A model generated the notes under the pieces. The model was given only the letters and a program-made list of their open reading frames with translations. It was not told where the DNA came from and did no database searches. A program made the translations under genes and the position numbers. A stretch of DNA of 64,000 nt from Pseudomonas typographi (GTDB lineage Bacteria; Pseudomonadota; Gammaproteobacteria; Pseudomonadales; Pseudomonadaceae). Shown here in pieces: positions 22,537 to 32,874 of the stretch (position 1 is the first letter of the stretch; the number at the start of each line of letters is the position of its first letter). The stretch spans positions 160,854 to 224,853 of the forward strand of contig NZ_JAAOCA010000005.1 of NCBI RefSeq assembly GCF_014694385.1. Direction: 5' to 3'.

Positions 22537-23352
22537 TCAGCTATCCAGTAACGCACGGACAAGGCGTTGCAGTGTACGGGTCACCACGCCCACCGGCCAC
22601 TTCAGTTCGCCACAAGCAATGACCGGCCAGATGCCGTACACGCTGTTGCACACGAACACCTCATCGGCCGCGGCCAAATCGCCCAGCGTCAGGTCAGCGA
22701 CGCGGGCAACCCAGCCTTCACTCCCGGCGCGGGCCAGCAGTTCCGCGCGAAGGGTGCCGGCCACCCCACAGCGCGACAGGTCTGGGGTATACAAAGTGCG
22801 CCCCGTGACCAGGAACACATTGCTGAATACCCCTTCGATCACTCGCCCTTCGGTGTCGCACATCAGCCCCTCGGCGAATGCGCCGCCTTGCCATTCGGCG
22901 CGGGCCAGCACCTGCTCAAGCCGGTTCAAATGTTTGAGGCCGGCCAACGCCGGTTGCAGCGCCAGCCGGGTAGTGCAGGGAAACAGCACCACGCCCGTGC
23001 TGGCGTGGCTGGGCGGGTAAGCTGGCAAGGCGCTGGCCTGCAGAATACGCTGGGGCTGCGCCGCCGGGTCGGTGGCATAGCCGCGCGGGCTGTCGCCGCG
23101 GGTAACGATCAGCTTGAGCACGCCCTCGCCCATGGCCTGGGCATAGCGGGCGATTTCATGCTCGACCTGTGCAAGGTCCAGAGGCAACGCCAGCCGCCGC
23201 GAGGCCTCGGCCAGGCGCTGCAGGTGGCGGCGTAGCAAGCGCGGCTGGCCCGCCGTGACCCGCAGCGTTTCGAACATACCGTCACCATAGGCCAAGCCCC
23301 GATTGCCCAGCCCCAGTGTCGCCTGGGGCCGGCCATCGACCCATGCCTGCAT
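22537..23352 (-). CDS. pabC: Aminodeoxychorismate lyase
   Basis: 271 residues, class IV PLP aminotransferase fold. Converts 4-amino-4-deoxychorismate to p-aminobenzoate for folate. Seen are GLAYGDGMFET near residue 20, LKHLNRLEQVLARAEW, and CDTEGRVIEGVFSNVFLV. The start overlaps the fabF stop by 1 base. Its location between fabF and mltG is standard in this operon. Confidence 0.94.
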   Translation of the reverse strand: MQAWVDGRPQATLGLGNRGLAYGDGMFETLRVTAGQPRLLRRHLQRLAEASRRLALPLDLAQVEHEIARYAQAMGEGVLKLIVTRGDSPRGYATDPAAQPQRILQASALPAYPPSHASTGVVLFPCTTRLALQPALAGLKHLNRLEQVLARAEWQGGAFAEGLMCDTEGRVIEGVFSNVFLVTGRTLYTPDLSRCGVAGTLRAELLARAGSEGWVARVADLTLGDLAAADEVFVCNSVYGIWPVIACGELKWPVGVVTRTLQRLVRALLDS

Positions 23353-24596
23353 CAGGCCGGGAACCGGCGAAATACCAGCGAGCCGTTGGTACCGCCAAAG
23401 CCGAACGAGTTCGACACCACCACGTCTATGGGCATTTTGCGGGCTTCGTGGGGCACGAAGTCGAGGTCGCAGCCGTCGCCCGGGTCGTCGAGGTTGATCG
23501 TCGGCGGCGCCACCTGGTCGCGGATCGCGAGCACGCTGAAGATCGCCTCGACCGCCCCGGCCGCACCCAATAGGTGGCCAGTCATCGATTTGGTCGAGCT
23601 CACTGCCAGGCGGGTGGCATGCTGGCCGAACACCTGTTTGATGGCGTTCACCTCGGCCAGGTCGCCGGCCGAGGTGGAGGTGCCATGGGCGTTGATATAC
23701 TGCACTGCTTCCGGGACCAATTGCGCATCGCGCAGGGCGTTGGCCATGCAGCGCGCGGCACCGGCACCGTCTTCGGGTGGCGAGGTCATGTGGAAGGCAT
23801 CGCCGCTGGTGCCGAAACCTACCAGTTCAGCGTAGATGGTCGCCCCGCGGGCTTTCGCGAATTCAAGCTCCTCCAACACCAGCACGCCGGCACCGTCAGC
23901 CAATACGAAACCGTCACGGGCTTTGTCCCATGGCCGGCTGGCACGGGCGGGCTCATCGTTGCGGGTGGACAACGCCCGGGCCGCGCCGAAACCGCCCATG
24001 CCCAAACCACACGCCGCCATTTCGGCGCCGCCAGCGATCATCACGTCGGCTTCGCCATAGGCAATGTTGCGCGCAGCCATACCAATGCAATGGGTGCCCG
24101 TGGTGCAGGCGGTGGAGATGGCGTAGTTCGGCCCCTGCACGCCCAAGTGGATCGACAGAAAACCGGAAATCATGTTGATGATCGATCCCGGCACGAAGAA
24201 CGGCGAGATGCGCCGCGGCCCTAGCTCATGCAACGTGCGGCAGGTGTCTTCGATGTTGGTCAGGCCACCGATACCCGACCCGATCGCCACGCCAATGCGC
24301 TCACGGTTGCCGTCGCTGATGCGCAGCCGCGCATCGCGCACGGCCTGGAAGCCCGCTGCCAGGCCATACTGGATGAACAAATCAAGCTTGCGAGCTTCCT
24401 TGGCAGGGATATATTGCTCAACGTCAAACCCTTTGACCGAGCCTCCGAAACGGGTAGAAAAGGCAGACAGGTCCGTGTGTTCAATAGGACCTATGCCACT
24501 GCGGCCTTCCAGGATGCCCTGCCAACTGCTGGGCACATCGGTACCCAGGGGCGACAACATTCCCATCCCGGTGACCACGACGCGTCTACGCGACAC
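23352..24596 (-). CDS. fabF: 3-oxoacyl-ACP synthase II
   Basis: 414 residues from a GTG start with AAGGAGA 6 bases upstream; an in-frame ATG 5 codons earlier is too close to that site. Elongating condensing enzyme of fatty acid synthesis. The Cys-His-His triad is in [22 protein letters not shown] and [18 protein letters not shown]. It is separated from acpP by a terminator, so acpP can be made in excess. Confidence 0.97.
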   Translation of the reverse strand: MSRRRVVVTGMGMLSPLGTDVPSSWQGILEGRSGIGPIEHTDLSAFSTRFGGSVKGFDVEQYIPAKEARKLDLFIQYGLAAGFQAVRDARLRISDGNRERIGVAIGSGIGGLTNIEDTCRTLHELGPRRISPFFVPGSIINMISGFLSIHLGVQGPNYAISTACTTGTHCIGMAARNIAYGEADVMIAGGAEMAACGLGMGGFGAARALSTRNDEPARASRPWDKARDGFVLADGAGVLVLEELEFAKARGATIYAELVGFGTSGDAFHMTSPPEDGAGAARCMANALRDAQLVPEAVQYINAHGTSTSAGDLAEVNAIKQVFGQHATRLAVSSTKSMTGHLLGAAGAVEAIFSVLAIRDQVAPPTINLDDPGDGCDLDFVPHEARKMPIDVVVSNSFGFGGTNGSLVFRRFPA

Positions 24597-24642
24597 AGTA
24601 CTCTCCTTCAAAACGTGCTTTGCGCCACCTTACGCCACCGCC

Positions 24643-24680
24643 AAAGAAAAAACCGCACGCCGGCTGGGCAGTGCGGTTTT
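24643..24680 (-). terminator. Terminator between acpP and fabF
   Basis: On the minus strand AAAACCGCAC and GTGCGGTTTTTT form a 10-bp stem with a 12-base loop and end in a T-tract. Partial read-through would feed fabF at lower level than acpP. Confidence 0.85.
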
Positions 24681-24709
24681 CCCTGACAACAAGCGTCAAC
24701 GACTGGCGA

Positions 24710-24946
24710 TCAGCCCTGGTGGCTGGTGACGTAGTCGATAGCAGCTTGAACATCCGTGATCTTCTCGGCTTCTTCGTCAGGGATTTCGGTTTCGAATTCC
24801 TCTTCCAAGGCCATCACCAGCTCAACGGTGTCAAGGGAGTCGGCGCCAAGGTCATCAACGAAGCTGCTCTCATTTTTGACTTCTTCTTCTTTGACGCCCA
24901 GTTGCTCGGCGACGATTTTCTTGACGCGTTCTTCGATGGTGCTCAT
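24710..24946 (-). CDS. acpP: Acyl carrier protein
   Basis: 78 residues, strongly acidic. Carries the growing acyl chain on phosphopantetheine attached to Ser37 in the [10 protein letters not shown] motif. GGAGTGAAAATTAGGT precedes the ATG. It sits between fabG and fabF with its own likely promoter (25000-25025) and a terminator, which fits high expression. Confidence 0.98.
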   Translation of the reverse strand: MSTIEERVKKIVAEQLGVKEEEVKNESSFVDDLGADSLDTVELVMALEEEFETEIPDEEAEKITDVQAAIDYVTSHQG

Positions 24947-24999
24947 ACCTAATTTTCACTCCTAATGTGCATATGTCAGGCAACTGGCCGAGGGGTAAG

Positions 25000-25025
25000 T
25001 GTATAGAATGGCTTCGGCTTTTCAA
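25000..25025 (-). promoter_or_regulatory. Likely acpP promoter
   Basis: On the minus strand a TTGAAA is followed 14 bases later by TATACA (16 to the shifted TACACT), about 55 bases upstream of acpP. Spacing is imperfect, so the exact hexamers are uncertain. Confidence 0.4.
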
Positions 25026-25140
25026 GTTGAACGCGTCAGCTTCCCTACCCAACGGCCAATCGCCTCGAATTCGGGTTTCGCTTTATAACGGATTTTCGAG
25101 CCGGGCGCCCGAGTTTTTTCGAACACCCGTTCTTCAGCCA

Positions 25141-25881
25141 CTACATATACATGCCGCCGTTGACGGGCAGCGTCGCGCCAGTCATGTAGCCTGCGCCTTC
25201 GCTTGCCAGAAAGGCAACCACACTGGCGATTTCCGCCGCCTGGCCCAAGCGGCCCGCCGGGATCTGCGACAACAGCGCTTCACGCTGGGCGTCAGGCAAC
25301 TCGCGGGTCATATCGGTGTCGATGAACCCCGGCGCCACCGCGTTCACGGTGATGTTTCGCGAGCCCACCTCACGCGCCAATGCGCGGCTGAAACCTTCAA
25401 GGCCGGCCTTGGCGGCGGCATAGTTTACCTGGCCGGCATTGCCCATGGCACCGACCACCGAGCCGATGTTGATGATCCGCCCCCAACGCGCCTTGGTCAT
25501 GCCCCGCAATACGCCCTTGCACAAACGAAACAGGCTATTGAGATTGGTATCGATCACCTCGTTCCACTCATCGCCCTTCATGCGCAGCATGATGTTGTCG
25601 CGAGTGATACCGGCATTATTGACCAAGATCGCCGGCGCCCCGAAGCGCTCGCTCACCGCGGCCAGCACGGCCTCCACCGATGCATCGTCGGTCACGTTAA
25701 GTGCCATGCCCGTGCCTTCGACAGCGTTTTCCTTGAGCGTGGCGGCGATCCGCTCGGCGCCACTTGCAGTGGTGGCAGTGCCGATCACGGTGGCGCCTTG
25801 GCGCCCTAATTCCAGAGCAATCGCTTGGCCGATGCCACGACTGGCACCGGTTACCAAAGCCACTTTGCCTTTCAGGCTCAT
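25141..25881 (-). CDS. fabG: 3-oxoacyl-ACP reductase
   Basis: 246 residues, short-chain dehydrogenase. Reduces 3-oxoacyl-ACP with NADPH. Visible are the cofactor site TGASRGIG near residue 13, NNAGIT, catalytic Ser in NIGSVVG, and Tyr/Lys in VNYAAAKAG. GGAGAAACTGGC precedes the ATG. It follows fabD by 16 bases. Confidence 0.97.
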   Translation of the reverse strand: MSLKGKVALVTGASRGIGQAIALELGRQGATVIGTATTASGAERIAATLKENAVEGTGMALNVTDDASVEAVLAAVSERFGAPAILVNNAGITRDNIMLRMKGDEWNEVIDTNLNSLFRLCKGVLRGMTKARWGRIINIGSVVGAMGNAGQVNYAAAKAGLEGFSRALAREVGSRNITVNAVAPGFIDTDMTRELPDAQREALLSQIPAGRLGQAAEIASVVAFLASEGAGYMTGATLPVNGGMYM

Positions 25882-25897
25882 GCCAGTTTCTCCTGTT

Positions 25898-26836
25898 TCA
25901 AGCCAGCGCCGCGCGGGCGGCGGCGAAGGCGTCTGGGGTATCGAGGTTAAAAGTGTTCACGCCTTCGGCGCAGCGCTTGTTCAGGCCTGCCAGAACCTTG
26001 CCGGGGCCACATTCGACCAACTGGGTGGCGCCCTGCTGCGCCAGCCAAGCCACCGACTCGACCCAGCGCACCGGCATGTACAGTTGCGCCAGCAGGTTTT
26101 GTTTGAGGTCGTCGAGGTTGCCAGCCACCTGCGCGGTGACGTTCTGCACCACGGGGATGGCCGGGGGTGCCCAACTGAGCCCCTGCACGGCCGCGGCGAA
26201 TTTTTCGGCGGCGGGTTTCATCAACGCGCAGTGCGACGGCACGCTCACCGGCAACGCCAGTGCACGCTTGGCGCCCTTTGCCTTGCAGGCATCGATCGCA
26301 CGGGCGACCGCCGAGGCAGAGCCGGCGATCACCACCTGGCCAGGGGAATTGAAGTTCACCGCACTGACCACTTCACCGTTGGCCACCTCTTTGCAAGCGG
26401 CGATCACGTCATTATCTTCCAAGCCCAGAATCGCCGCCATACCGCCCTGCCCGGCCGGTACGGCCTCTTGCATCAGCTCGCCACGGCGCTGTACCAGGCG
26501 CACGGCATCCGCCAGGCCGATACTGCCGGCGGCCACCAGCGCACTGTACTCACCCAGGCTGTGGCCCGCCACATAGGCCGGCCGCACGCCCCCCTCGGCC
26601 TTCCATAGCCGCCAAAGGGCCACCGAAGCGGTCAGTATCGCCGGCTGGGTTTTATCGGTTTGGTTCAGCAGTTCGGCCGGGCCACGCTGGCACAGCGCCC
26701 AGAGGTCATAGCCCAAGGCGTCAGACGCTTCCTGGAAGGTATCGACCACGCCTGTGTGCTGCGCGCCCAGGGCGGCCAACATGCCCAAGGCCTGGGAGCC
26801 TTGACCTGGGAAGACGAATGCGAGGGATGCAGACAT
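25898..26836 (-). CDS. fabD: Malonyl-CoA:ACP transacylase
   Basis: 312 residues from MSASLAFVFPGQGSQ. Loads malonate onto ACP. The nucleophile is in GHSLGEYSAL, with GQGSQ at the N-terminus, a catalytic His in the VPSHCALM segment and a late Gln/Val-rich QLVECGPGKVL. An upstream extension of 38 codons was rejected because the family starts at MSxSLAFVFPGQ. A gap of 235 bases separates it from plsX; I see no gene there. Confidence 0.97.
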   Translation of the reverse strand: MSASLAFVFPGQGSQALGMLAALGAQHTGVVDTFQEASDALGYDLWALCQRGPAELLNQTDKTQPAILTASVALWRLWKAEGGVRPAYVAGHSLGEYSALVAAGSIGLADAVRLVQRRGELMQEAVPAGQGGMAAILGLEDNDVIAACKEVANGEVVSAVNFNSPGQVVIAGSASAVARAIDACKAKGAKRALALPVSVPSHCALMKPAAEKFAAAVQGLSWAPPAIPVVQNVTAQVAGNLDDLKQNLLAQLYMPVRWVESVAWLAQQGATQLVECGPGKVLAGLNKRCAEGVNTFNLDTPDAFAAARAALA

Positions 26837-27071
26837 TGGAACACGCCCTTGTTGATGTTGCTGTGGGTGACACCGTGCTTGCTCGGGTGGGGGTGTTTCA
26901 GAAGTCGGCGGCACAACCATGGCAGTGCCCTTTGCGGCCGGCGGCAACACTCACGCGCCCATGCTTCTATGACTTTTGACCCCCCAACCGGGGCCTGCAC
27001 GAAAAAACCGATTGTTGGATGCGGCTGGGCCAGCACCGGTCACAATTGCCCGGTTTGCCCCGCCCGCCCCG

Positions 27072-28082
27072 CTAACGCAAAAGTGATTCGATGCGGCCAT
27101 GCAAGCGTTGCGGCAGGCCTTCACGTATCTCGACGCAGGCGCGGTGGATGGCGCTTTGCAAACCCTCCACGCCGGCGCTGCCATGGCTTTTGACCACGAT
27201 GCCCTGCAAGCCCAGAAAGCTCGCCCCATTGTGCCGCGCAGGGGCCAGGTCCTGGCGCAAGCGCTTGAGCAAAGGCATGGCCATGGCACCGGCCATGCGC
27301 GCCACCACCCCAGTATTGAACAGTTCTTCAATGCGGCTGGCGATCATAGAGGCCAGCCCTTCGCTAGCCTTGAGCAGCACGTTGCCGACGAACCCGTCGC
27401 ACACCACCACGTCCGCCTCGCCCCGATACAAACCGTCGCCTTCTATATAGCCGATGTAGTTCAGCCCGCTGGCCTGCTGCAACAGCGCAGCGGCCGCCTT
27501 GACCTGCTGGTTGCCCTTGATGTCTTCGGTACCCACGTTCAACAGCGCCACCCGCGGCCGCGCTATACCCAGCGCTTCGGCTGCTACCGAGCCCATCACC
27601 GCGAACTGGTAGAGCTGTTCAGCTGTGCAATCGACATTGGCGCCCAAGTCCAGCAGGTGGCAATGCCCACCCCGCGTGGGGATCGCCGCGACCATCGCTG
27701 GCCGGTCGACCCCGGGCAAGGTTCTCAGCACATGGCGGGACAGCGCCATCAACGCGCCGGTGTTACCGGCGCTAACCACCGCCTGGACCTTGTCGTCACG
27801 CAACAGTTGCAACGCTACGCGCATGGAGGAGTCGGGCTTGGCACGCAATGCCAGCGAGGGCCTGTCGTCCATGCCAATGACTTCGCTCGCCGCTACCACC
27901 TGCAGGCGCGACCGGTCCACCAGGGCATGGCTGGCAATGAGGGTTTCGAGCAATTGCGGTTGACCGACGAGGGTCAGGTAGAGCGAGGGGCATTCAGACA
28001 AGCAGGCGATGCAAGCCTCGACAATGAGGCGGGGACCGAAGTCCCCGCCCATTGCGTCGATCGCGATGATTTGAGCGGACAA
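27072..28082 (-). CDS. plsX: Phosphate acyltransferase
   Basis: 336 residues from a TTG start giving [16 protein letters not shown]. Makes acyl-phosphate from acyl-ACP for phosphatidic acid synthesis. IAIDAMGGD at the N-terminus, [20 protein letters not shown] and [11 protein letters not shown] are family signatures. It begins 3 bases after the rpmF stop. Confidence 0.96.
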   Translation of the reverse strand: MSAQIIAIDAMGGDFGPRLIVEACIACLSECPSLYLTLVGQPQLLETLIASHALVDRSRLQVVAASEVIGMDDRPSLALRAKPDSSMRVALQLLRDDKVQAVVSAGNTGALMALSRHVLRTLPGVDRPAMVAAIPTRGGHCHLLDLGANVDCTAEQLYQFAVMGSVAAEALGIARPRVALLNVGTEDIKGNQQVKAAAALLQQASGLNYIGYIEGDGLYRGEADVVVCDGFVGNVLLKASEGLASMIASRIEELFNTGVVARMAGAMAMPLLKRLRQDLAPARHNGASFLGLQGIVVKSHGSAGVEGLQSAIHRACVEIREGLPQRLHGRIESLLR

Positions 28083-28085
28083 GGA

Positions 28086-28268
28086 TTACTCGTCGGCGCC
28101 CTTGTCGATCACTTTGCGCCCACGGTAAACGCCTTCTGGCGAAACGTGGTGGCGCAGGTGCACTTCACCCGTGGTCTTCTCGACCGACAGAGCGCTTGCG
28201 GTGAGGGCGTCGTGCGAACGGCGCATGTCACGTGCAGAGCGGGATTTTTTGTTCTGCTGAACAGCCAT
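28086..28268 (-). CDS. rpmF: 50S ribosomal protein L32
   Basis: 60 residues. [20 protein letters not shown] at the start and a basic N-terminal half are typical. The zinc-cysteine pairs found in some L32 proteins are absent here, consistent with the cysteine-free form. Located between yceD and plsX, the classic rpmF-plsX-fab order. Confidence 0.97.
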   Translation of the reverse strand: MAVQQNKKSRSARDMRRSHDALTASALSVEKTTGEVHLRHHVSPEGVYRGRKVIDKGADE

Positions 28269-28281
28269 GATTGATTAACTC

Positions 28282-28809
28282 CTATACGTTTGGGTCACGC
28301 TTTAACTGCGCCAAAACACTGAACGGGTTGGGCCGCTGTACCTCGGCCGCGCCAGATTCGGGCGCGTTGGCGCCCGCCGGCGGCTGGCATTCTTCCGGAT
28401 GATGAGCAGGGACGATCGGCAGCGCGAGCAGTAGCTCGTCTTCCAACAAGTCCCGCAGATCCAAAGGATCCTCGCCCAGTTCCAGCACCTCGTAACCTGT
28501 CGGTAGCGATTGGGTATTCGCACCCAGCTTCACCACGGCGTAGGTACATTCGCTGTGGATAGGCAGGGTGACCGGCTCAAGACAACGCTGGCAAACCATT
28601 TGAACCTCGGTAGAGAGGTCGCTGTGGATTACCACGGTGCGATCTTCGTCTCGGTCAAAGACGAATCTGGCCTGCACCGTACCGACACTGTCGGAAAGCG
28701 GGTCGCAGAGTCTCGGCAGGTCGGCCAATGGCACGCTACCTTCCAGGGTAGTGTTGCGATCGGCCAACTTGCGCGGGTCAACGTGAAGTGGAATCGGGTC
28801 ATTCAACAT
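28282..28809 (-). CDS. yceD: YceD family 23S rRNA accumulation protein
   Basis: 175 residues. Family members are linked to 23S rRNA accumulation and are co-conserved with rpmF. The MVCQRCLEPV cysteine pair, the VDPRKLADR opening and a terminal NPFSVLAQLKRD stretch identify it. First gene of the rpmF-plsX-fab transcript; diverges from maf. Confidence 0.93.
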   Translation of the reverse strand: MLNDPIPLHVDPRKLADRNTTLEGSVPLADLPRLCDPLSDSVGTVQARFVFDRDEDRTVVIHSDLSTEVQMVCQRCLEPVTLPIHSECTYAVVKLGANTQSLPTGYEVLELGEDPLDLRDLLEDELLLALPIVPAHHPEECQPPAGANAPESGAAEVQRPNPFSVLAQLKRDPNV

Positions 28810-28932
28810 AGGCGCGCCATTCTAGGGATGCCCCTTGCAGGTGTCAAAGGAAATTCGGCCATCGGTTAAGCCACCCAAGCGCGGTAGAATCTGCCTTTTC
28901 CGCCCTTGACAATATAAAAGCAGGAGGCCTGC

Positions 28933-29511
28933 ATGCCCCCGATCATCCTCGCGTCAAGCTCGCCGTACCGGCGCGAACTGCTGGCGCGCCTGCGCCTGCC
29001 CTTTACCTGTAAGGCGCCAGACCTCGACGAAAGCCGCCTGGCCGGGGAGCCGGCCCTGGCCATGGTCATGCGCCTGGCCGAAAACAAGGCCCGGGCCCTG
29101 GCGCAAGCCTACCCGCACCACTTGATCATCGGTGCGGACCAAGCTGCGGTGCTGGGCGAGCAGGTACTGGGTAAACCTGGGGCATTCGAGCCCGCACTGG
29201 AGCAACTCAAAGCCTGTAGCGGCCGGGCTGTCACGTTTCTCACCGGCATCGCCCTGCTCGACAGCCGCGCCGGTGAATGCCAGGTCGACTGCGTGCCGTT
29301 CACGGTGCACATGCGGCCACTGGACGCCGCCACGCTGGCGCGCTACCTGCGCGCCGAACAACCTTACGACTGCGCTGGCAGCTTCAAGGCCGAAGGCCTG
29401 GGGGTGAGCCTGTTCGAACGCACCGAAGGCGAAGACGCCACCAGCCTGGTCGGGCTGCCGCTGATCAGGCTGGTACAGATGCTGCACCACCGTGGCGTGC
29501 AGCTACCCTGA
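28933..29511 (+). CDS. Maf-type nucleoside triphosphate pyrophosphatase
   Basis: 192 residues. Removes modified or non-canonical nucleotides; the YceF subgroup acts on 7-methyl-GTP. N-terminal ILASSSPYRRELLARL, then DESRLAGEP, IIGADQAAVLGEQVLGKP and SFKAEGLGVSLFER fit that subgroup. AGGAGG lies 6-7 bases upstream of the ATG. Convergent with sppA, 3 bases between stop codons. Confidence 0.93.
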   Translation: MPPIILASSSPYRRELLARLRLPFTCKAPDLDESRLAGEPALAMVMRLAENKARALAQAYPHHLIIGADQAAVLGEQVLGKPGAFEPALEQLKACSGRAVTFLTGIALLDSRAGECQVDCVPFTVHMRPLDAATLARYLRAEQPYDCAGSFKAEGLGVSLFERTEGEDATSLVGLPLIRLVQMLHHRGVQLP

Positions 29512-29514
29512 GCC

Positions 29515-30510
29515 TCAACGTAGGGTCGGGCCACTGAACCCGGCCCACAGCGCGATGTGTTCAGCCACGCTGGCGCCAAGGCGCTTGGAAAAGCGGTCCA
29601 GCGGCGACTGTTCGGTGGTGAAGTCGACGATGTCGTCGGCCTTGATCAGGTCGCGGGCCACAAAGCTGCTGCTGCCCAACCCGTCGATCAAGCCCAGTTG
29701 CAGCGCCTGCTCACCCGACCAGATCAAGCCGGAAAACAACTCCGGGTGGTCTTTGTCCTTGAGCCGCTCACCACGCCCCTGTTTGACCTGGGCGATGAAT
29801 TGCTTATGGGTTGTGTCTAGCACCCCCTGCCAGAACCGGGTTTCGTCTTCGCGGGCCGGCTGGAACGGGTCGAGGAACGCTTTGTGCTCGCCGGAGGTAT
29901 AGGCGCGCCGTTCAACGCCGAGTTTTTCCATGGTGCCCACAAAACCGTAACCGGCGGCCGTGACCCCGATCGAGCCGACCAGGCTGGCTTTGTCTGCGTA
30001 GATTTCGTCAGCGGCGCTGGCAATGTAATAAGCGCCAGAGGCGCCCAGGTCGGTGATCACCGCGTAGACCTTCACCTGCGGGCGCTGCGCGCGCAACCGG
30101 CGGATTTCGTCATACACGTAGCCGGCCTGCACCGGGCTGCCACCGGGGCTATTGATGCGCAGGATCACACCCTTGACCTTGGAGTCCTCGAACGCCTTGC
30201 GCAGGCTGCCGATGATATTGTCGGCGCTGGCGTCTTCCTTGTCGGCGATCATGCCGCGAACGTCGATCAGCGCGGTGTATTGGTCGCCCTTACCGGCGGC
30301 CTTTTCCCAGTTGGCCAGGGGGGAGAACAACGCAAGCATGCCCAACAGGTAGATAAACGCCAGCAGCTTGAAGAAAATCCCCCAACGCCGCGAACGGCGT
30401 TGTTCCTGCACGCTGGCCAGCAGCGCTTTTTCGAGCAGTTTCCAGCTACGCTCGTCCCCTGTGCCACCATTATTCTGCTCGGTGTTCGGGGCTTTCCATT
30501 CATCAGCCAT
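29515..30510 (-). CDS. sppA: Signal peptide peptidase SppA, short form
   Basis: 331 residues with one N-terminal membrane helix (about 43-63, FFKLLAFIYLLGMLALFS). Inner-membrane serine protease degrading cleaved signal peptides. The catalytic Ser lies in DLGASGAYYIASAADEIYADK and the general-base Lys in the following Lys of GSIGVTAAGYGFVGTMEKLG-type region. GGAGCCATGA precedes the ATG. Single-domain SppA-36K type rather than the E. coli 67K form. Confidence 0.93.
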   Translation of the reverse strand: MADEWKAPNTEQNNGGTGDERSWKLLEKALLASVQEQRRSRRWGIFFKLLAFIYLLGMLALFSPLANWEKAAGKGDQYTALIDVRGMIADKEDASADNIIGSLRKAFEDSKVKGVILRINSPGGSPVQAGYVYDEIRRLRAQRPQVKVYAVITDLGASGAYYIASAADEIYADKASLVGSIGVTAAGYGFVGTMEKLGVERRAYTSGEHKAFLDPFQPAREDETRFWQGVLDTTHKQFIAQVKQGRGERLKDKDHPELFSGLIWSGEQALQLGLIDGLGSSSFVARDLIKADDIVDFTTEQSPLDRFSKRLGASVAEHIALWAGFSGPTLR

Positions 30511-30526
30511 TCATGGCTCCTGCGGT

Positions 30527-31195
30527 TCAATGTGTTACGTAGGTTGCGCCTTGCAGCCAGGCTTCGAGCTCGGCAAACGCCGAGATTTCCACGTGTGGGC
30601 GGTATTCGCGCAGGGTCGCCAGGTCGATGGCGCCATAGCCCACGGCCACGCTCAAGACGCCGGCATTATGCGCCATCTGAATATCGAAGGCCGAATCCCC
30701 CACCATCAACGCCCTCTGCGGCGCTACCCCGCAATGGCTAAGGATCTCGTGCAACATGCGCGGGCTGGGCTTGCTCTCGGTTTCATCGGCGGCGCGGGTA
30801 ATGTCGAAAAAATCTTCCAGCCCGTGGGCGCGCAACACCCGGTCCAGCCCCCGCCGGGCCTTGCCGGTGGCCACCGCCAAGCGATAGCCCTGGGCCCGAA
30901 AGCGCTCAAGAGCCTGCGCCACGCCAGCAAATAACGGCGACGGCGTGGCGTCCATGAGCGTGTAGCGTTCGGCATAGCGGCCACGGAAAAAAAGCAACTG
31001 CTCAGCATCGAGTGTGGGGTACAGGGCAAGGATCGCCCGCGACAGCTCAAGGCCAATGATGCCCTTGATCGCCGCTGGATCGCGCGGTTCGTGCTGGCAG
31101 GCCACGGCGGCATGCTGCATGGCATCGACGATACGGCCGATGGAGTCGGCCAGCGTGCCATCCCAGTCGAAAATCAGCAGGTCGAATTCACGCAC
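30527..31195 (-). CDS. HAD-IA hydrolase, phosphoglycolate-phosphatase-like
   Basis: 222 residues from a GTG start. HAD motif I is [11 protein letters not shown] (nucleophile and acid Asp), motif II LAVATGK, motif [21 protein letters not shown]. Substrate unknown. The start overlaps the end of rluC by 8 bases and sppA follows 16 bases on, so rluC-HAD-sppA forms one unit. Confidence 0.93.
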   Translation of the reverse strand: MREFDLLIFDWDGTLADSIGRIVDAMQHAAVACQHEPRDPAAIKGIIGLELSRAILALYPTLDAEQLLFFRGRYAERYTLMDATPSPLFAGVAQALERFRAQGYRLAVATGKARRGLDRVLRAHGLEDFFDITRAADETESKPSPRMLHEILSHCGVAPQRALMVGDSAFDIQMAHNAGVLSVAVGYGAIDLATLREYRPHVEISAFAELEAWLQGATYVTH

Positions 31196-32147
31196 CGGCC
31201 AGGGCCTCCACGGTTGCCTGCCACGTCTGATCGACCGGCGCCTGCAAGCTCAGCAACTGGCCACCCGGCAAGGGCACCGACAGCGCATAGGCGTGCAGGA
31301 ACAGCCGCTTACCGCCCAACTCGCGAATTTCACGGGTGAACTGCTCATCGCCGTACTTGTTGTCACCGGCAATGCAATGCCCGGCATGCAGGCTATGCAC
31401 GCGGATCTGGTGGGTACGGCCGGTGATCGGGCGTGCCTCGATCAACGTTGCGAAGTCGCCAAAGCGGCGCAGCACCTTGAACAGCGTTAGGGCTTCCTTA
31501 CCTTCAGGGTTGACCTCGACCATTCGCTCGCCGGACCGCAGGTTGCTCTTGAGCAAAGGGGCATTGACTTGCTTCTTGGCCGTTGGCCAATGGCCACGCA
31601 CCAGCGCCATGTAGCGTTTATCGACACCGTCGCCACGCAAGGCTTCGTGCAGGTGGCGTAGCATGCTGCGCTTTTTCGCAATCATCAGCAGGCCCGACGT
31701 GTCGCGGTCGAGCCGATGCACCAGTTCCAGCTCAGCCGCTTGCTGGGGGCGTAATTGGCGAAACGCTTCGATCACCCCGAAGCTCAGCCCACTACCGCCA
31801 TGCACGGCGATGCCCGCCGGCTTGTTCAGCACGATCAGGGCTTTGTCTTCATGGACAATGGCCGCTTCGAGCCGCTGCAGCAGCCCCTGGGCCACAGGCA
31901 CCGGCTCATCGCGCTCGGGTAGGCGGATGGGCGGCACGCGAATCACGTCGCCGGCCTGCAGTTTATATTCGGGCTTGATCCTTCCCTTGTTGACGCGCAC
32001 CTCGCCTTTGCGCAGGATGCGATACACGAGCGTTTTAGGTACACCCTTGAGCGCCGTGAAAAGGAAGTTATCGATGCGTTGGCCGGCAAGTTCCGGTGCT
32101 ACTTCAAGCAGTTGCACACCTGAAGTGGGAGGGGCATGAGTGGTCAT
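31188..32147 (-). CDS. rluC: 23S rRNA pseudouridine(955/2504/2580) synthase
   Basis: 319 residues from [19 protein letters not shown]; two ATG codons at 32156-32159 would add 3-4 residues and cannot be excluded. An S4 domain (about 20-80) precedes the RluA-type catalytic domain with the Asp in [15 protein letters not shown] and the GRTHQIRVH motif. It diverges from rne, the standard arrangement in gammaproteobacteria. Confidence 0.94.
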   Translation of the reverse strand: MTTHAPPTSGVQLLEVAPELAGQRIDNFLFTALKGVPKTLVYRILRKGEVRVNKGRIKPEYKLQAGDVIRVPPIRLPERDEPVPVAQGLLQRLEAAIVHEDKALIVLNKPAGIAVHGGSGLSFGVIEAFRQLRPQQAAELELVHRLDRDTSGLLMIAKKRSMLRHLHEALRGDGVDKRYMALVRGHWPTAKKQVNAPLLKSNLRSGERMVEVNPEGKEALTLFKVLRRFGDFATLIEARPITGRTHQIRVHSLHAGHCIAGDNKYGDEQFTREIRELGGKRLFLHAYALSVPLPGGQLLSLQAPVDQTWQATVEALAGA

Positions 32148-32159
32148 GCCGCGCATCAT

Positions 32160-32874
32160 AGCAATTTTTCATGCAATTGAAGCACTTAAACATTGCTGAT
32201 ATAGTCGCGAACGCCGCCAAAAGCGGCCGGGGAGTGATAAGCGGTCGAAAGCCTGCGCCTACCCCAGCGATTGTCCAGGACGTAAGGCCGTCCTACGGAG
32301 CTTGCAAGCTGCGACGCCATGGGGCGCGTAGCCGCGGCGAATCACCGAAAACGCTACCCACCCATAGGCCATCCACGTTTCACAGCCATGGGCAGCGAGC
32401 CGGCGGTTGCGTTGTTAAACCGCCGTTTTCGAAGGTTCCCGCCGCACGTTTCGGAAAATGCAGAGCCTTGGTTTTTCCCGAGCGCGAAGCCTGAGCAGGC
32501 CTCGCGATAATTGCCAACCCGTTGCGGATTCAGCGCGCGGCAGCACCCGAATTATCAGGGATACGTGTAGGGTGGAGATGCACAAGCGAGGGGCCGTGTA
32601 GCACGCGCCCCGCCATGAAGCGGCCAAGGGCCCTCTGGCGGCGCAGCAAGCGACCAGACACCCCGGTGTCCACGCCACCATCGTTTGATTCCTCCTCCTG
32701 GCTGAGTGCTTTTTGCCAAACACAGAAAGCAGGACGCGTCGAAGTGAAAACGGCCCCGTTGGCCGCTTTCTACCGTGTGGGAGCGCAACTTGCTCCCGAC
32801 GCACCTGACACCGACCGTGAGAAGTCGTGTGTGCCGAACGCCGTTTCCGGCAGCCCGGAAACCGACGGTACTAC
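32160..32874 (+). promoter_or_regulatory. Long rne upstream region and leader
   Basis: About 715 bases between the rluC and rne starts without a credible gene. It must hold both promoters and a long rne leader. In enterobacteria the rne 5' leader carries hairpins used for RNase E autoregulation; several stems are visible here, including one at 32778-32797. Functional equivalence is inference. Confidence 0.55.
32778..32797 (+). repeat. REP-like hairpin in the rne leader
   Basis: GTGTGGGAGC, then GCAACTT, then GCTCCCG form a compact stem-loop resembling the common Pseudomonas repetitive extragenic palindrome core GTGGGAGC...GCTCCC. Only this single copy is obvious in the window. Confidence 0.45.
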
